A stretch of DNA of 64,000 bases, from positions 298,565 to 362,564 of the forward strand of contig JAGZMM010000004.1 of NCBI GenBank assembly GCA_018364155.1, read 5' to 3'. Below, piece after piece: positions 25,731-33,144 of this stretch (position 1 is its first letter; every line of letters begins with the position of its first letter). Source of the DNA: Clostridiales bacterium (GTDB lineage: Bacteria > Bacillota > Clostridia > Oscillospirales > Acutalibacteraceae). The notes below the pieces were generated by a model, which worked only from the letters and a program-made list of their open reading frames with translations, was not told where the DNA came from and searched no databases. The translations under genes and the position numbers were made by a program.

Positions 25731-25869
25731 GCTTCGTCACCTCCCTTTGCCCTCATTATACCCAAGGCAAACGGGGAAAGGCAAGGCTAACTTCGACCCG
25801 CTTCCCGCTTTTTCGCCTGCTTGTAGGAAAAGCGGATTTCCTATCTGAGCGGGGAAGCAGCGTGCGCAA

Positions 25870-26973
25870 TTATTCCGCCAGCAGCCGGGCCAGGATCTCG
25901 TTTGACACCAAAAACCCGTCCCGGGTCAGCCGCAGGCCCCTATTGTCCTCTTCCATCAGCCCCGCCGCCGAAAGGGGCTTTGCCCGCCTTCGCAGCCGCT
26001 CCGGAATGGGATGGCCGAACCGGGCGAGGACTCCTTCCTCGGTAAGCCCTTCGGCCAGCCGCAGCCGCAGCAGGACGTATTCCTCGAAATCGCCGCCCGC
26101 TGCGTCCTCCACCGGAGGTTCTCCCGAAAGGAACCCTTCCAAATCCCGCGGATAGAAAAACCGCCGTCCGTTTAAGAAGGAATGAGCCGCGGGCCCCAGC
26201 CCCAGGTATTCCTCCCCGTTCCAGTATTTGAGGTTGTGGCGGGAGGCAAAGCCGGGCTTTGCGAAATTGGAGATTTCATATTGTGCGAGCCCCATCCTCT
26301 CCAGTCCCCGGCAGGCGGACTGGTAAAGGGCCACCTGCGCCTCCTCGCCGGGGAACTCGTCCGCCGGGCGCAAAGAGAAGGGGGTGCCCGCTTCGATTTT
26401 CAGCAAATAGGCGGACACATGCTCGGGTGACAGCTGTTTTACCAAGGACAGAGTTTTCCCCAAGCTTTCCTCCGTCTGCCCCGGGATGCCCAGCATCAGG
26501 TCGAGAGACAGGTTTTCAAAGCCTGCCCGCCGCGCCTCCTTCACCGCCCGGACCGTGTCTATGGCCGTGTGCAGCCGTCCCAACGAGGCAAGATCTTCGT
26601 CCACGCCCGTCTGCATCCCGATGGACAGCCGGTTGACACCCGCCGCCCGGTAGCCCTGAAAATCCCCAAACGAAGCGGTAGCGGGGTTGACTTCCAGTGT
26701 AATCTCCGCCGCATTCAACCCAAAGTATTTTTCTGCTGCCGCAAGCAGCGTCCCCACCCGCTTAGGCCCCAGCAAAGACGGGGTGCCGCCGCCGAAATAA
26801 CAGGTATCCGCCTCATAGCCGCCCCCCTCCCCATAGCGGCCCAGGGCGGCAAGCAGAGCGGAAGTATACTTATCGTATAAATCGTTGTTTCCTTTACAGG
26901 AATAAAAGTCGCAATAGCTGCATTTGCGCAGGCAAAAAGGAACATGAAGATAGAGGCCGATCCAATGGGGCAC
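25870..26973 (-). CDS. hemW: Radical SAM heme chaperone HemW
   Basis: 368 residues. The radical SAM cluster motif is C-x3-C-x2-C in FCLRKCSYCDFYS (Cys 14, 18, 21), followed by YFGGGTPSLL and the C-terminal HemN-type domain with YEISNFAKPG. It lacks the N-terminal extension of true coproporphyrinogen oxidase HemN, so HemW (heme insertion) is the better call. The start is GTG 26973 with GGAGGG 8 nt upstream; longer frames run through a palindrome. It lies downstream of lepA, as in many Bacillota. Confidence 0.9.
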   Translation of the reverse strand: MPHWIGLYLHVPFCLRKCSYCDFYSCKGNNDLYDKYTSALLAALGRYGEGGGYEADTCYFGGGTPSLLGPKRVGTLLAAAEKYFGLNAAEITLEVNPATASFGDFQGYRAAGVNRLSIGMQTGVDEDLASLGRLHTAIDTVRAVKEARRAGFENLSLDLMLGIPGQTEESLGKTLSLVKQLSPEHVSAYLLKIEAGTPFSLRPADEFPGEEAQVALYQSACRGLERMGLAQYEISNFAKPGFASRHNLKYWNGEEYLGLGPAAHSFLNGRRFFYPRDLEGFLSGEPPVEDAAGGDFEEYVLLRLRLAEGLTEEGVLARFGHPIPERLRRRAKPLSAAGLMEEDNRGLRLTRDGFLVSNEILARLLAE

Positions 26974-27002
26974 GGAAAATGCCCTCCTTTCTGCATCAAT
27001 CG

Positions 27003-27030
27003 AATTCATGCATCTATATATGCATGAATT
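27003..27030. repeat. Perfect 11-bp inverted repeat in the hemW leader
   Basis: AATTCATGCAT (27003-27013) and ATGCATGAATT (27020-27030) flank a 6-nt spacer. It lies 30 bp upstream of the hemW start, between the lepA terminator and hemW. An operator or mRNA hairpin is possible. Confidence 0.55.
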
Positions 27031-27038
27031 GCCCGGCA

Positions 27039-27070
27039 AAAAAGCCGCCCAACACGCCTGGGCGGCTTTT
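27039..27070 (-). terminator. Terminator after lepA
   Basis: On the minus strand AAAAGCCGCCCA...TGGGCGGCTTTTTT, immediately downstream of the lepA stop codon. It partly separates lepA from hemW. Confidence 0.85.
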
Positions 27071-27078
27071 GTCGCGTC

Positions 27079-28887
27079 TTATTCGTCCAGCTTGAGCACC
27101 GCCATGAACGCCTCCTGGGGCACTTCCACCGAGCCCAGCTGCCGCATGCGCTTCTTGCCTTCCTTCTGCTTCTCCAGCAGCTTCTTCTTGCGGGTAATGT
27201 CGCCCCCGTAGCACTTGGCAAGCACGTCCTTGCGCAGCGCCTTGACCGTTTCCCGGGCAATGATCTTGCCGCCGATGGCCGCCTGGATGGGCACCTCGAA
27301 GAGCTGGCGCGGAATGTGTTCCTTGAGCTTTTCGGCGATCTTGCGGGCCCTGGTGTAGGCCTTGTCGCTGTGCACGATGAAGGACAAGGCGTCCACCACC
27401 TCGCCGTTTAGCATCACGTCCAGCTTAACGAGATCCGACTTCTGGTAGCCCATCACCTCATAGTCAAAGGAAGCGTAGCCCCGGGTGCGGGACTTGAGGG
27501 CGTCGAAAAAGTCGTACACGATTTCGTTGAGCGGGAGCTCATAGTGGATATCTACCCGGCCCGCGTCGATGTACTGCATGTCCTTAAACACGCCCCGCCG
27601 CTCCTGGCACAGGTCCATGATGTTGCCCACAAACTCGGTGGGCGAGAAAATATGGGCGTTGGTAATCGGCTCCTCCGCCTGGGCGATGGTGCCCGGGTCG
27701 GGGTAGTTGGTGGGGTTGTCGATGTAAACCACGTCGCCGCTGGTCTTGGTGATTTTATAGATGACCGACGGGGCGGTGGTCACCAGATCGAGATTATATT
27801 CCCGCTCCAGCCGCTCCTGAATGATCTCCATGTGCAAAAGCCCCAGAAAGCCGCAGCGAAAACCAAAGCCCAGCGCCACCGAGGTTTCCGGCTCAAAGGA
27901 CAGCGCCGCGTCGTTTAGCTGCAGCTTCTCCAAGGCCTCCCGCAGGTCCGGGTACTTGGCCCCGTCCGCCGGGTAGATGCCGCAGAACACCATGGGGTTC
28001 ACCTTGCGGTAGCCGGGCAGAGGCTCGGGCGCGGGATTGTCTTTCAAGGTGACCGTGTCGCCCACTCTTGCGTCGGAAATCACCTTGATGGACGCGGCGA
28101 TGTACCCCACGTCCCCCGCCGCCAGGCAGTCGTCCGGCTCTAAGAAGTTCGGGCGCATGTGCCCGGTTTCCACCACGGTAAACTCCGCGCCGGTGGCCAT
28201 CATCTTGATGGTGTCCCCCGGGCGCACAGAGCCTTCCTTGACGCGGATATAGACGATGACGCCCTTGTAGGGGTCATAATAGCTGTCGAAAATCAGCGCC
28301 TGCAAGGGCTTGTCCGGGTCCCCCACCGGGGGCGGCACGTCCTTGACGATCATTTCCAGAACCGCGTGGATGTTCACCCCGTTTTTCGCGGAAATCTGGG
28401 GCGCCTCCTCGGCAGGGATGCCGATGACGTCCTCAATTTCCTTGATGACCCGCTCGGGCTCGGCCGCAGGCAGGTCAATTTTATTGATGACCGGCAGGAT
28501 TTCCAACCCATGGTCCAGCGCCAGATAGGTGTTTGCAAGGGTCTGGGCCTCGATGCCCTGTGACGCGTCCACCACCAGCACCGCCCCCTCGCAGGCCGCT
28601 AAGGACCGGGACACTTCATAATTGAAGTCCACATGGCCGGGGGTGTCGATGAGGTTGAAGGTATAAAGCTGGCCGTCGTCCGCCTTATAGTGGAGCGAAA
28701 CGGCGTGGGCCTTGATGGTGATGCCCCGCTCCCGCTCCAGGTCCATATTGTCGAGAAGCTGTTCTTCCATGTCCCGCTTGGCGACGGCCTCGGTCAGTTC
28801 AAGAATGCGGTCGGCCAGGGTGGACTTGCCGTGGTCAATGTGGGCCACGATGCTGAAATTCCGGATGCGCTGCTGCACATTGCGCAA
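27079..28887 (-). CDS. lepA: Elongation factor 4 (LepA)
   Basis: 602 residues, the family length. A ribosome-bound GTPase that back-translocates stalled ribosomes. G-domain motifs: AHIDHGKST (G1), DTPGHVDF (G3), NKIDLPAA (G4). The LepA-specific C-terminal domain ends SVEVPQEAFMAVLKLDE. TTG 28887 is chosen as start since GAGGTGAT is a few nt upstream and the conserved protein starts there (RNVQQRIRNFSIVAHIDHGK); the open frame continues for 83 unconserved codons. Confidence 0.96.
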   Translation of the reverse strand: MRNVQQRIRNFSIVAHIDHGKSTLADRILELTEAVAKRDMEEQLLDNMDLERERGITIKAHAVSLHYKADDGQLYTFNLIDTPGHVDFNYEVSRSLAACEGAVLVVDASQGIEAQTLANTYLALDHGLEILPVINKIDLPAAEPERVIKEIEDVIGIPAEEAPQISAKNGVNIHAVLEMIVKDVPPPVGDPDKPLQALIFDSYYDPYKGVIVYIRVKEGSVRPGDTIKMMATGAEFTVVETGHMRPNFLEPDDCLAAGDVGYIAASIKVISDARVGDTVTLKDNPAPEPLPGYRKVNPMVFCGIYPADGAKYPDLREALEKLQLNDAALSFEPETSVALGFGFRCGFLGLLHMEIIQERLEREYNLDLVTTAPSVIYKITKTSGDVVYIDNPTNYPDPGTIAQAEEPITNAHIFSPTEFVGNIMDLCQERRGVFKDMQYIDAGRVDIHYELPLNEIVYDFFDALKSRTRGYASFDYEVMGYQKSDLVKLDVMLNGEVVDALSFIVHSDKAYTRARKIAEKLKEHIPRQLFEVPIQAAIGGKIIARETVKALRKDVLAKCYGGDITRKKKLLEKQKEGKKRMRQLGSVEVPQEAFMAVLKLDE

Positions 28888-28979
28888 AACTATCACCTCG
28901 TCGAAAGGGTAGGGTCTAATCCTTTCTATTATACAGGCAAGCGCCCGGCTTTGCAATTGATTTGCAGCGAAGAAAATGG

Positions 28980-29189
28980 TCAGGTCGTGCCGTCGGTAAA
29001 AAGAAAGAGGTCGTTGGGGGTGCAGCCGAAGATTTGGCACAGCGCGTCGATGTTTTTCAGGCTGATGGAGCGAACCTGGTTGTCCCGCATGCGCTGAAAG
29101 CATTGGTAGCTGACCCCCAGCTGCATATACAGCCAATACCCGGACTTTCCCCGTTCATTCAGCAGCTCCTGGATGCGGATTCTGACCAT
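28980..29189 (-). CDS. Small Xre-type HTH protein (paralog of the 45032 gene)
   Basis: 69 residues, entirely one HTH (RIRIQELLNERGKSGYWLYMQLGVSYQ...LKNIDALCQIFGCTPNDLF). It belongs to the YozG-like group with short Cro-type domains. It is clearly paralogous to the 74-residue gene at 45032-45256; the ALCQIF-CTPNDLF end is nearly identical. It lies just upstream of lepA and divergent from another Xre gene (29346), close to the palindrome array. Confidence 0.85.
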   Translation of the reverse strand: MVRIRIQELLNERGKSGYWLYMQLGVSYQCFQRMRDNQVRSISLKNIDALCQIFGCTPNDLFLFTDGTT

Positions 29190-29345
29190 ACCGATTCCTC
29201 CCTGTGCGTTCCGGTTTCCCCTGGAAGGATACCAGAAAACCGCAGGCTTGTGTTGGTTTTACTGCAAATCCTTCTAAATAAAAACTTTACCGCATTCCGT
29301 TGTAAAACCCAACATAGCGTTTGCTTATCTGGTAAAATAGGCCGG

Positions 29346-29561
29346 GTGATTCGAGTGAGATTAAAAGAACTTCGGGAAGAATGGGAGCTGACCCAGCGAG
29401 AGGTGGCATCGGTCCTTTTTTGCAACCAGCGCACCTATAGTGACTATGAGAGAGGGCGTACCAGCCTTTCCGCCGAACTGCTTGAACAATTAGCCGATTT
29501 TTACCGCGTATCCGTGGATTATATTTTGGGCCGCACCGATGTGCGGGAGACGGCCCGATAG
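29346..29561 (+). CDS. Xre-family regulator beside the palindrome array
   Basis: 71 residues: RVRLKELREEWELTQREVASVLFCNQRTYSDYERGRTSLSAELLEQLADFYRVSVDYILGR, the classic Cro/CI fold with the typical DYILGRTD ending. GTG 29346 is the likely start, preceded by a TAAAAT -10-like box and little leader, so it may be nearly leaderless; a second GTG at 29355 is possible. Its stop codon touches the first, longest palindrome of the 29561-30224 array. This makes it a candidate for the array-binding protein, but that is inference. Confidence 0.72.
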   Translation: MIRVRLKELREEWELTQREVASVLFCNQRTYSDYERGRTSLSAELLEQLADFYRVSVDYILGRTDVRETAR

Positions 29562-30224
29562 CCGGTGATTGTGAATATAATTCACAATCACCGGCTCATT
29601 CATCCTTCTGCACGCTCCATCCGCTTTCGTGGATGCGTTGAAGCGTGAAATAGATTCACAAGAAAAGCCTTAAAGCCTCTGCCGATTTCTGTGGATAGCC
29701 AAGTGCGTGAACATAGTTTACGTGACTCAGAGCCCTTCCCACTTCAAGCCATCCGCTTGCTTCTATGAGATTGGTGTTGAGTGAATATAGTTCACATCCC
29801 TGGGGATGCATCCGCCCGGCCACACAGGCCATTTTGGGTATGTGAATATAGTTCACATTATCGGCTTGTCCTTCCGAAAAGAGCCGTTTGTTGGTAGGGG
29901 TGTTCAAATAGGTGAAATATATTCACAAATAGGAAGGACCCATTCCCAGGCTCCGCCGATTTCTGTGGATGACCGGGTGTGTGTGTGAACGCAGTTCACG
30001 TGCCCGGGGCCCCCTGCAACAGGCATCTGTCCGGCATCGCGGACCATTTAAGGAAGTGAATTTCATTCACATCCATACAGGCGGTATGGATAAGGGCATT
30101 GTGAATTATATTCACAATGCCCCCGTAACCGGTATATCCGTCATGGAAAAGCGATGACAACGGCTTCTTGCCACCCATTTGTCCCCATCCGCAATCTGTA
30201 TTAGAATTTGTGAATATTGTTCAC
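29561..30224. repeat. Array of ten 15-bp palindromes (GTGAA-N5-TTCAC)
   Basis: Cores begin at 29571, 29645, 29707, 29781, 29842, 29912, 29985, 30056, 30101 and 30210. Consensus GTGAATATAGTTCAC; nine have perfect outer arms, the third has TTTAC. Steps are 74, 62, 74, 61, 70, 73, 71, 45 and 109 bp. The first is extended to 16-bp arms (29561-29595, GCCGGTGATTGTGAAT each side of ATA) and the ninth to 13-bp arms (30094-30122). Sites 1-4 correspond to 5-8 at about 270 bp. GCCGATTTCTGTGGAT recurs exactly at 29681 and 29955. No gene is supported inside the 708-bp region; both flanking genes end toward it. Confidence 0.9.
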
Positions 30225-30232
30225 AATAAGGC

Positions 30233-30268
30233 AAAAGCGCCCAGCCTCATGAGCCTGGGCGCTTTTTT
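30233..30268. terminator. Bidirectional terminator at the end of the array
   Basis: AAAAGCGCCCAG (30233-30244) and CTGGGCGCTTTT (30255-30266), 12 bp perfect, followed by a T-run. It serves the minus-strand ASKHA gene and would stop any transcript crossing the array from the left. Confidence 0.88.
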
Positions 30269-30269
30269 C

Positions 30270-31850
30270 CTATTCCTCCCCGTCCGGGAACAGCATGGCG
30301 TCTACATAGGCGTCGTTAAAGTCCGCCCGGCCGGACAGCTCCAGGTACTTGGCGTCCCAGGCGATCTGGGTCAGGCGGGCCCTTGCCCCGTCCTCTAGAA
30401 GGACTGCCGCGGCCCCCAATCCCGCCGTGTTGCCCCCCGCCTGGGTCTTAGGAAGGAAGGCGGCGGGCAAGAGCCCGATGCGGCAGGCACTCTGGGGGTT
30501 TAACGCGCAGCCGAAGGACCCAGCCAGCACCACCCGGTCCACCTGGGCTTCACCCAGGCCCGCTTCCTTTAACAGAAGCTCGATGCCCGCCGCAAAAGCG
30601 GCCTTGGCCAATTGCAGCTCCCGGATGTCCTGCTGGGTGATTGCCACGCCCGGTTCCTTGCTTAGCAGGAAAGCGGGCTGGTGGTCAAGCTCGAGGAAAC
30701 GGTCGGCAAGAGCTGGCGGCAGCTCGTCGTCGTCCATCCGTCCGGTTTCGTCCACCGCCCCGCAGTCTAAAAGCACTGCCGCCGCATCCAAAAGCCCCGA
30801 GCCGCAGATGCCCGCCGCCGGTTCCCCGCCGATGGTGGTCACCGAAAGGCCCTCCTTGGTCAGCGTCACTTGGTTGATCGCGCCGGGAACCCCGCCCATC
30901 CCGTAGCGGATGCGGGCTCCCTCCAGCGCCGGGCCTGCCGCCACCGAGCAGCAGAAAATATCCCTGCCCCGGCTGAGGGCCATTTCCCCGTTGGTGCCGA
31001 TGTCGATGAGCAGGGCGTTTTCTCCGGGTTTCCCCAGGCCCGCGGCTAGGATGCCCGCCGTAATGTCCCCGCCTACGTAGGCGGAAAGGCAGCGGATGAG
31101 GTGAACGGGGGCATTCGGGTCCATAGAAAGCCCCAGCTCCCCGGCGGGTACGTCCGCCCCGAAGAGGGACTTAGGGGTAAAAGGCGCCTGGGCGATGGAA
31201 GCGGGGTCTAAGCCGCGCAGCAGGTGAAGCATGGTGGTGTTGGCCGCGATGACGCCCTTTTGCACCCGCTCCACCGCCGCCCCCGCCTTTCGGCAAGCGG
31301 AAGAAAGCATGCCATTGAGAGTACTCACAATGGCCGACTGCAGGGCGGAGAGGGCCCCCTTCCCCGCCGCGTCGATGCGGGCGATCACGTCCGCCCCGAA
31401 GGTGCGCTGGGGGTTTAGGGCGCTTTCGGTTAGAAGCAGCCGGCGGCTTTTCAGGCCGAAGAGGGAAAGGGCCACCGTGGTGGTACCGATGTCGGCGGCG
31501 AAGCCCAAGGGCTCGGTTTCGTCAGCCGGGGTGCTCGAAACGGCGTCGCACTCCCCGGTTTTGGCTTCGGTAGGGGCCTGCAAAGTCACCGTCACCGTTC
31601 CTTCCACCCGGGCAAAGCACGCCAGGCGTACGTCCGCTTCCCGGGCGCTTCCCAGCAGGGCCGCTTCCTGGGCCGATATGGCCGAAAGCGCTCCCGCCGC
31701 CTTCACCCTGCATTTGCCGCAGGTGTGGCCCCCGCCGCACGGGGCGTAGAAGGAAACGCCGCACCGGCCGAATAGGTCGAGCAGGGTTTCGCCCGGATGG
31801 GCGCTGAGAAGGTCCCTCCGGTCCCCTTGGATCAAAGTAACGTCTGGCAT
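30270..31850 (-). CDS. RACo-like 2Fe-2S / ASKHA-domain protein
   Basis: 526 residues. An N-terminal plant-type ferredoxin domain has the 2Fe-2S motif CGGGHTCGKC plus a later Cys in RLACFARV. The C-terminal half is an ASKHA ATPase of the DUF4445 type (ADIGTTTVALSLF, LLIDIGTNGEMALS, LAGSFGCALNP). Such proteins reductively reactivate corrinoid proteins at ATP cost. The ATG at 31850 starts the ferredoxin domain; the longer frame to 31916 adds an unconserved tail. No corrinoid protein or methyltransferase is adjacent, so its partner lies elsewhere. Confidence 0.85.
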   Translation of the reverse strand: MPDVTLIQGDRRDLLSAHPGETLLDLFGRCGVSFYAPCGGGHTCGKCRVKAAGALSAISAQEAALLGSAREADVRLACFARVEGTVTVTLQAPTEAKTGECDAVSSTPADETEPLGFAADIGTTTVALSLFGLKSRRLLLTESALNPQRTFGADVIARIDAAGKGALSALQSAIVSTLNGMLSSACRKAGAAVERVQKGVIAANTTMLHLLRGLDPASIAQAPFTPKSLFGADVPAGELGLSMDPNAPVHLIRCLSAYVGGDITAGILAAGLGKPGENALLIDIGTNGEMALSRGRDIFCCSVAAGPALEGARIRYGMGGVPGAINQVTLTKEGLSVTTIGGEPAAGICGSGLLDAAAVLLDCGAVDETGRMDDDELPPALADRFLELDHQPAFLLSKEPGVAITQQDIRELQLAKAAFAAGIELLLKEAGLGEAQVDRVVLAGSFGCALNPQSACRIGLLPAAFLPKTQAGGNTAGLGAAAVLLEDGARARLTQIAWDAKYLELSGRADFNDAYVDAMLFPDGEE

Positions 31851-31937
31851 AAGCGCCGCCTGCCTTTCCAAGTTAGAGTACCACGAGTATAGCACGAATC
31901 GGCGGGAAAAAACCACCCAGTTCCTGCAAAAAGCGCC

Positions 31938-31966
31938 TTGCGTGGGGGACTTTGTTCGCGTATACT
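31938..31966 (+). promoter_or_regulatory. Promoter for the MscS channel gene
   Basis: TTGCGT (31938-31943), 17 bp, TATACT (31961-31966), start near 31973, about 33 nt before the ATG. Confidence 0.65.
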
Positions 31967-32005
31967 GAAAGAAAAAACTGGCGTTTTTCGAAAGGAGCGG
32001 ACCCT

Positions 32006-32821
32006 ATGGAGAAATTTATGGACTGGCTGTGGGCCGTGGTGGTGGAGTACGGGCCGAAGCTGCTCGTTGCGCTGATCGTGTTTCTGGTGGGGCTGTGGCT
32101 AGCGAAGCTTGTAACCAAGCTCGTTATGAAGATGCTGCAACGGGGCAAGGTGGACGTGACCCTGCATTCCTTTATCCGCTCCACGGTCTATATCGCCCTG
32201 ATGATTCTGGTGGTGGTCACCGTCTGCGGCACCCTGGGGGTGAACATGACCTCCATCATCACCGTGATCGGCGCGGCGGGCGCGGCCATCGCCCTGGCGC
32301 TGCAAGACAGCTTAAAGAACATTGCCAGCGGCATCCTGATTCTCGTTTCCCATCCCTTTCGGGTAGGGGATTATGTCCAGACCGAGGGCGTGGGCGGAAC
32401 GGTTACGGAAATCCGCCTGTTTTACACCACCCTGACCACCATCGACAACAGCCGGGTGGTCCTCCCCAACTCCCGCCTGACCGGCAATAACCTGATCAAT
32501 TACAACGCCGAGGAAACCCGCCGCCTGGATCAGAACTTCTCCATCGGCTATCAGGACGACGTGGCCCTTGCCAAGGAAACCATCCTCATGCTGGCCTGTA
32601 AAAACGAGCTTACCATCCCGGAGCCGGAACCCACTGTTCAGATGGTGGAGCACGGGGATTCGGCCATCGTGCTGCAGCTGCGCTGCTGGACCAAAACCGG
32701 GGACTATTGGCAGCTCAAATTCGAGCTGCTTGAGCAGGTGAAGGCGGAGTTCGACCGCATCGGCATCTCCATTCCCTTTCACCAGATCGACGTGCATGTG
32801 ACGAAAGAAAAAGCGGAATAA
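32006..32821 (+). CDS. Small-conductance mechanosensitive channel (MscS family)
   Basis: 271 residues, about the size of E. coli MscS. Three transmembrane helices in residues 10-125; the pore-lining TM3 is GAAGAAIALALQDSLKNIASGILI, with the Gly/Ala packing typical of MscS, followed by HPFRVGDYVQ and the cytoplasmic beta domain. It opens under hypo-osmotic membrane tension. AAAGGAG lies upstream of the ATG. Single-gene unit. Confidence 0.93.
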   Translation: MEKFMDWLWAVVVEYGPKLLVALIVFLVGLWLAKLVTKLVMKMLQRGKVDVTLHSFIRSTVYIALMILVVVTVCGTLGVNMTSIITVIGAAGAAIALALQDSLKNIASGILILVSHPFRVGDYVQTEGVGGTVTEIRLFYTTLTTIDNSRVVLPNSRLTGNNLINYNAEETRRLDQNFSIGYQDDVALAKETILMLACKNELTIPEPEPTVQMVEHGDSAIVLQLRCWTKTGDYWQLKFELLEQVKAEFDRIGISIPFHQIDVHVTKEKAE

Positions 32822-32839
32822 ATGGGGACAAAACCGTAG

Positions 32840-33004
32840 CAATATAAGCGTAGTTTCCTGCGTCCGAGTCCCTTTTGTGCGCGGGAATGGAAGTTCCTGG
32901 CCCGGGCACTTTTGGCGGTTTTGCTGCTGCTTTTAGCGCTCGAAGGGCACCAGGGCAATGCGTTCTACCGGATGGTGAAACGGGACGACCCGGAAATCAA
33001 ATAA
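32840..33004 (+). other. Possible gene remnant between mscS and terminator
   Basis: An open frame of 54 codons after an in-frame TAG at 32837 encodes a hydrophobic helix (KFLARALLAVLLLLLALE) followed by a charged end (YRMVKRDDPEIK) and stops 6 bp before a terminator. It has no ATG/GTG start and no ribosome site, so a decayed small membrane gene is possible. The rest of 32822-33144 holds only the terminator at 33011. Confidence 0.2.
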
Positions 33005-33010
33005 GTTCGG

Positions 33011-33053
33011 AAAGGCCCGGACGTGCAGCAACCGCGCGTCCGGGCCTTTCTTT
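33011..33053 (+). terminator. Terminator downstream of mscS
   Basis: A perfect 13-bp stem AAAGGCCCGGACG (33011-33023) / CGTCCGGGCCTTT (33037-33049), then CTTTC. Confidence 0.85.
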
Positions 33054-33144
33054 CGTTTCGGCGGCGCTGCCTTTCCCCGCCCGTAACCGAAAAGAAGAAA
33101 TCCCGCCCCACGGTCATAAACCGTATGAGCGGGACCTCGGCTTT

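Noticed and set aside
29656..30157. Short reading frames inside the array (29656-29907 minus, 29806-29988 plus, 29969-30157 plus)
   Set aside because: They repeat VNYIH-like words only because the palindrome is translated in phase; no ribosome sites or protein-like composition.
29571..30224. The palindrome array as a CRISPR array
   Set aside because: Repeats are only 15 bp and vary in the centre, spacer lengths range from 30 to 94 bp, spacers are related to each other, and no cas gene is present.
29571..30224. The palindromes as Rex or CRP sites
   Set aside because: Rex sites (TTGTGAA-N4-TTCACAA) and CRP sites (TGTGA-N6-TCACA) are one base shorter between the arms. The constant 7-bp spacing between GTGA and TCAC here argues against both, although the look is similar.
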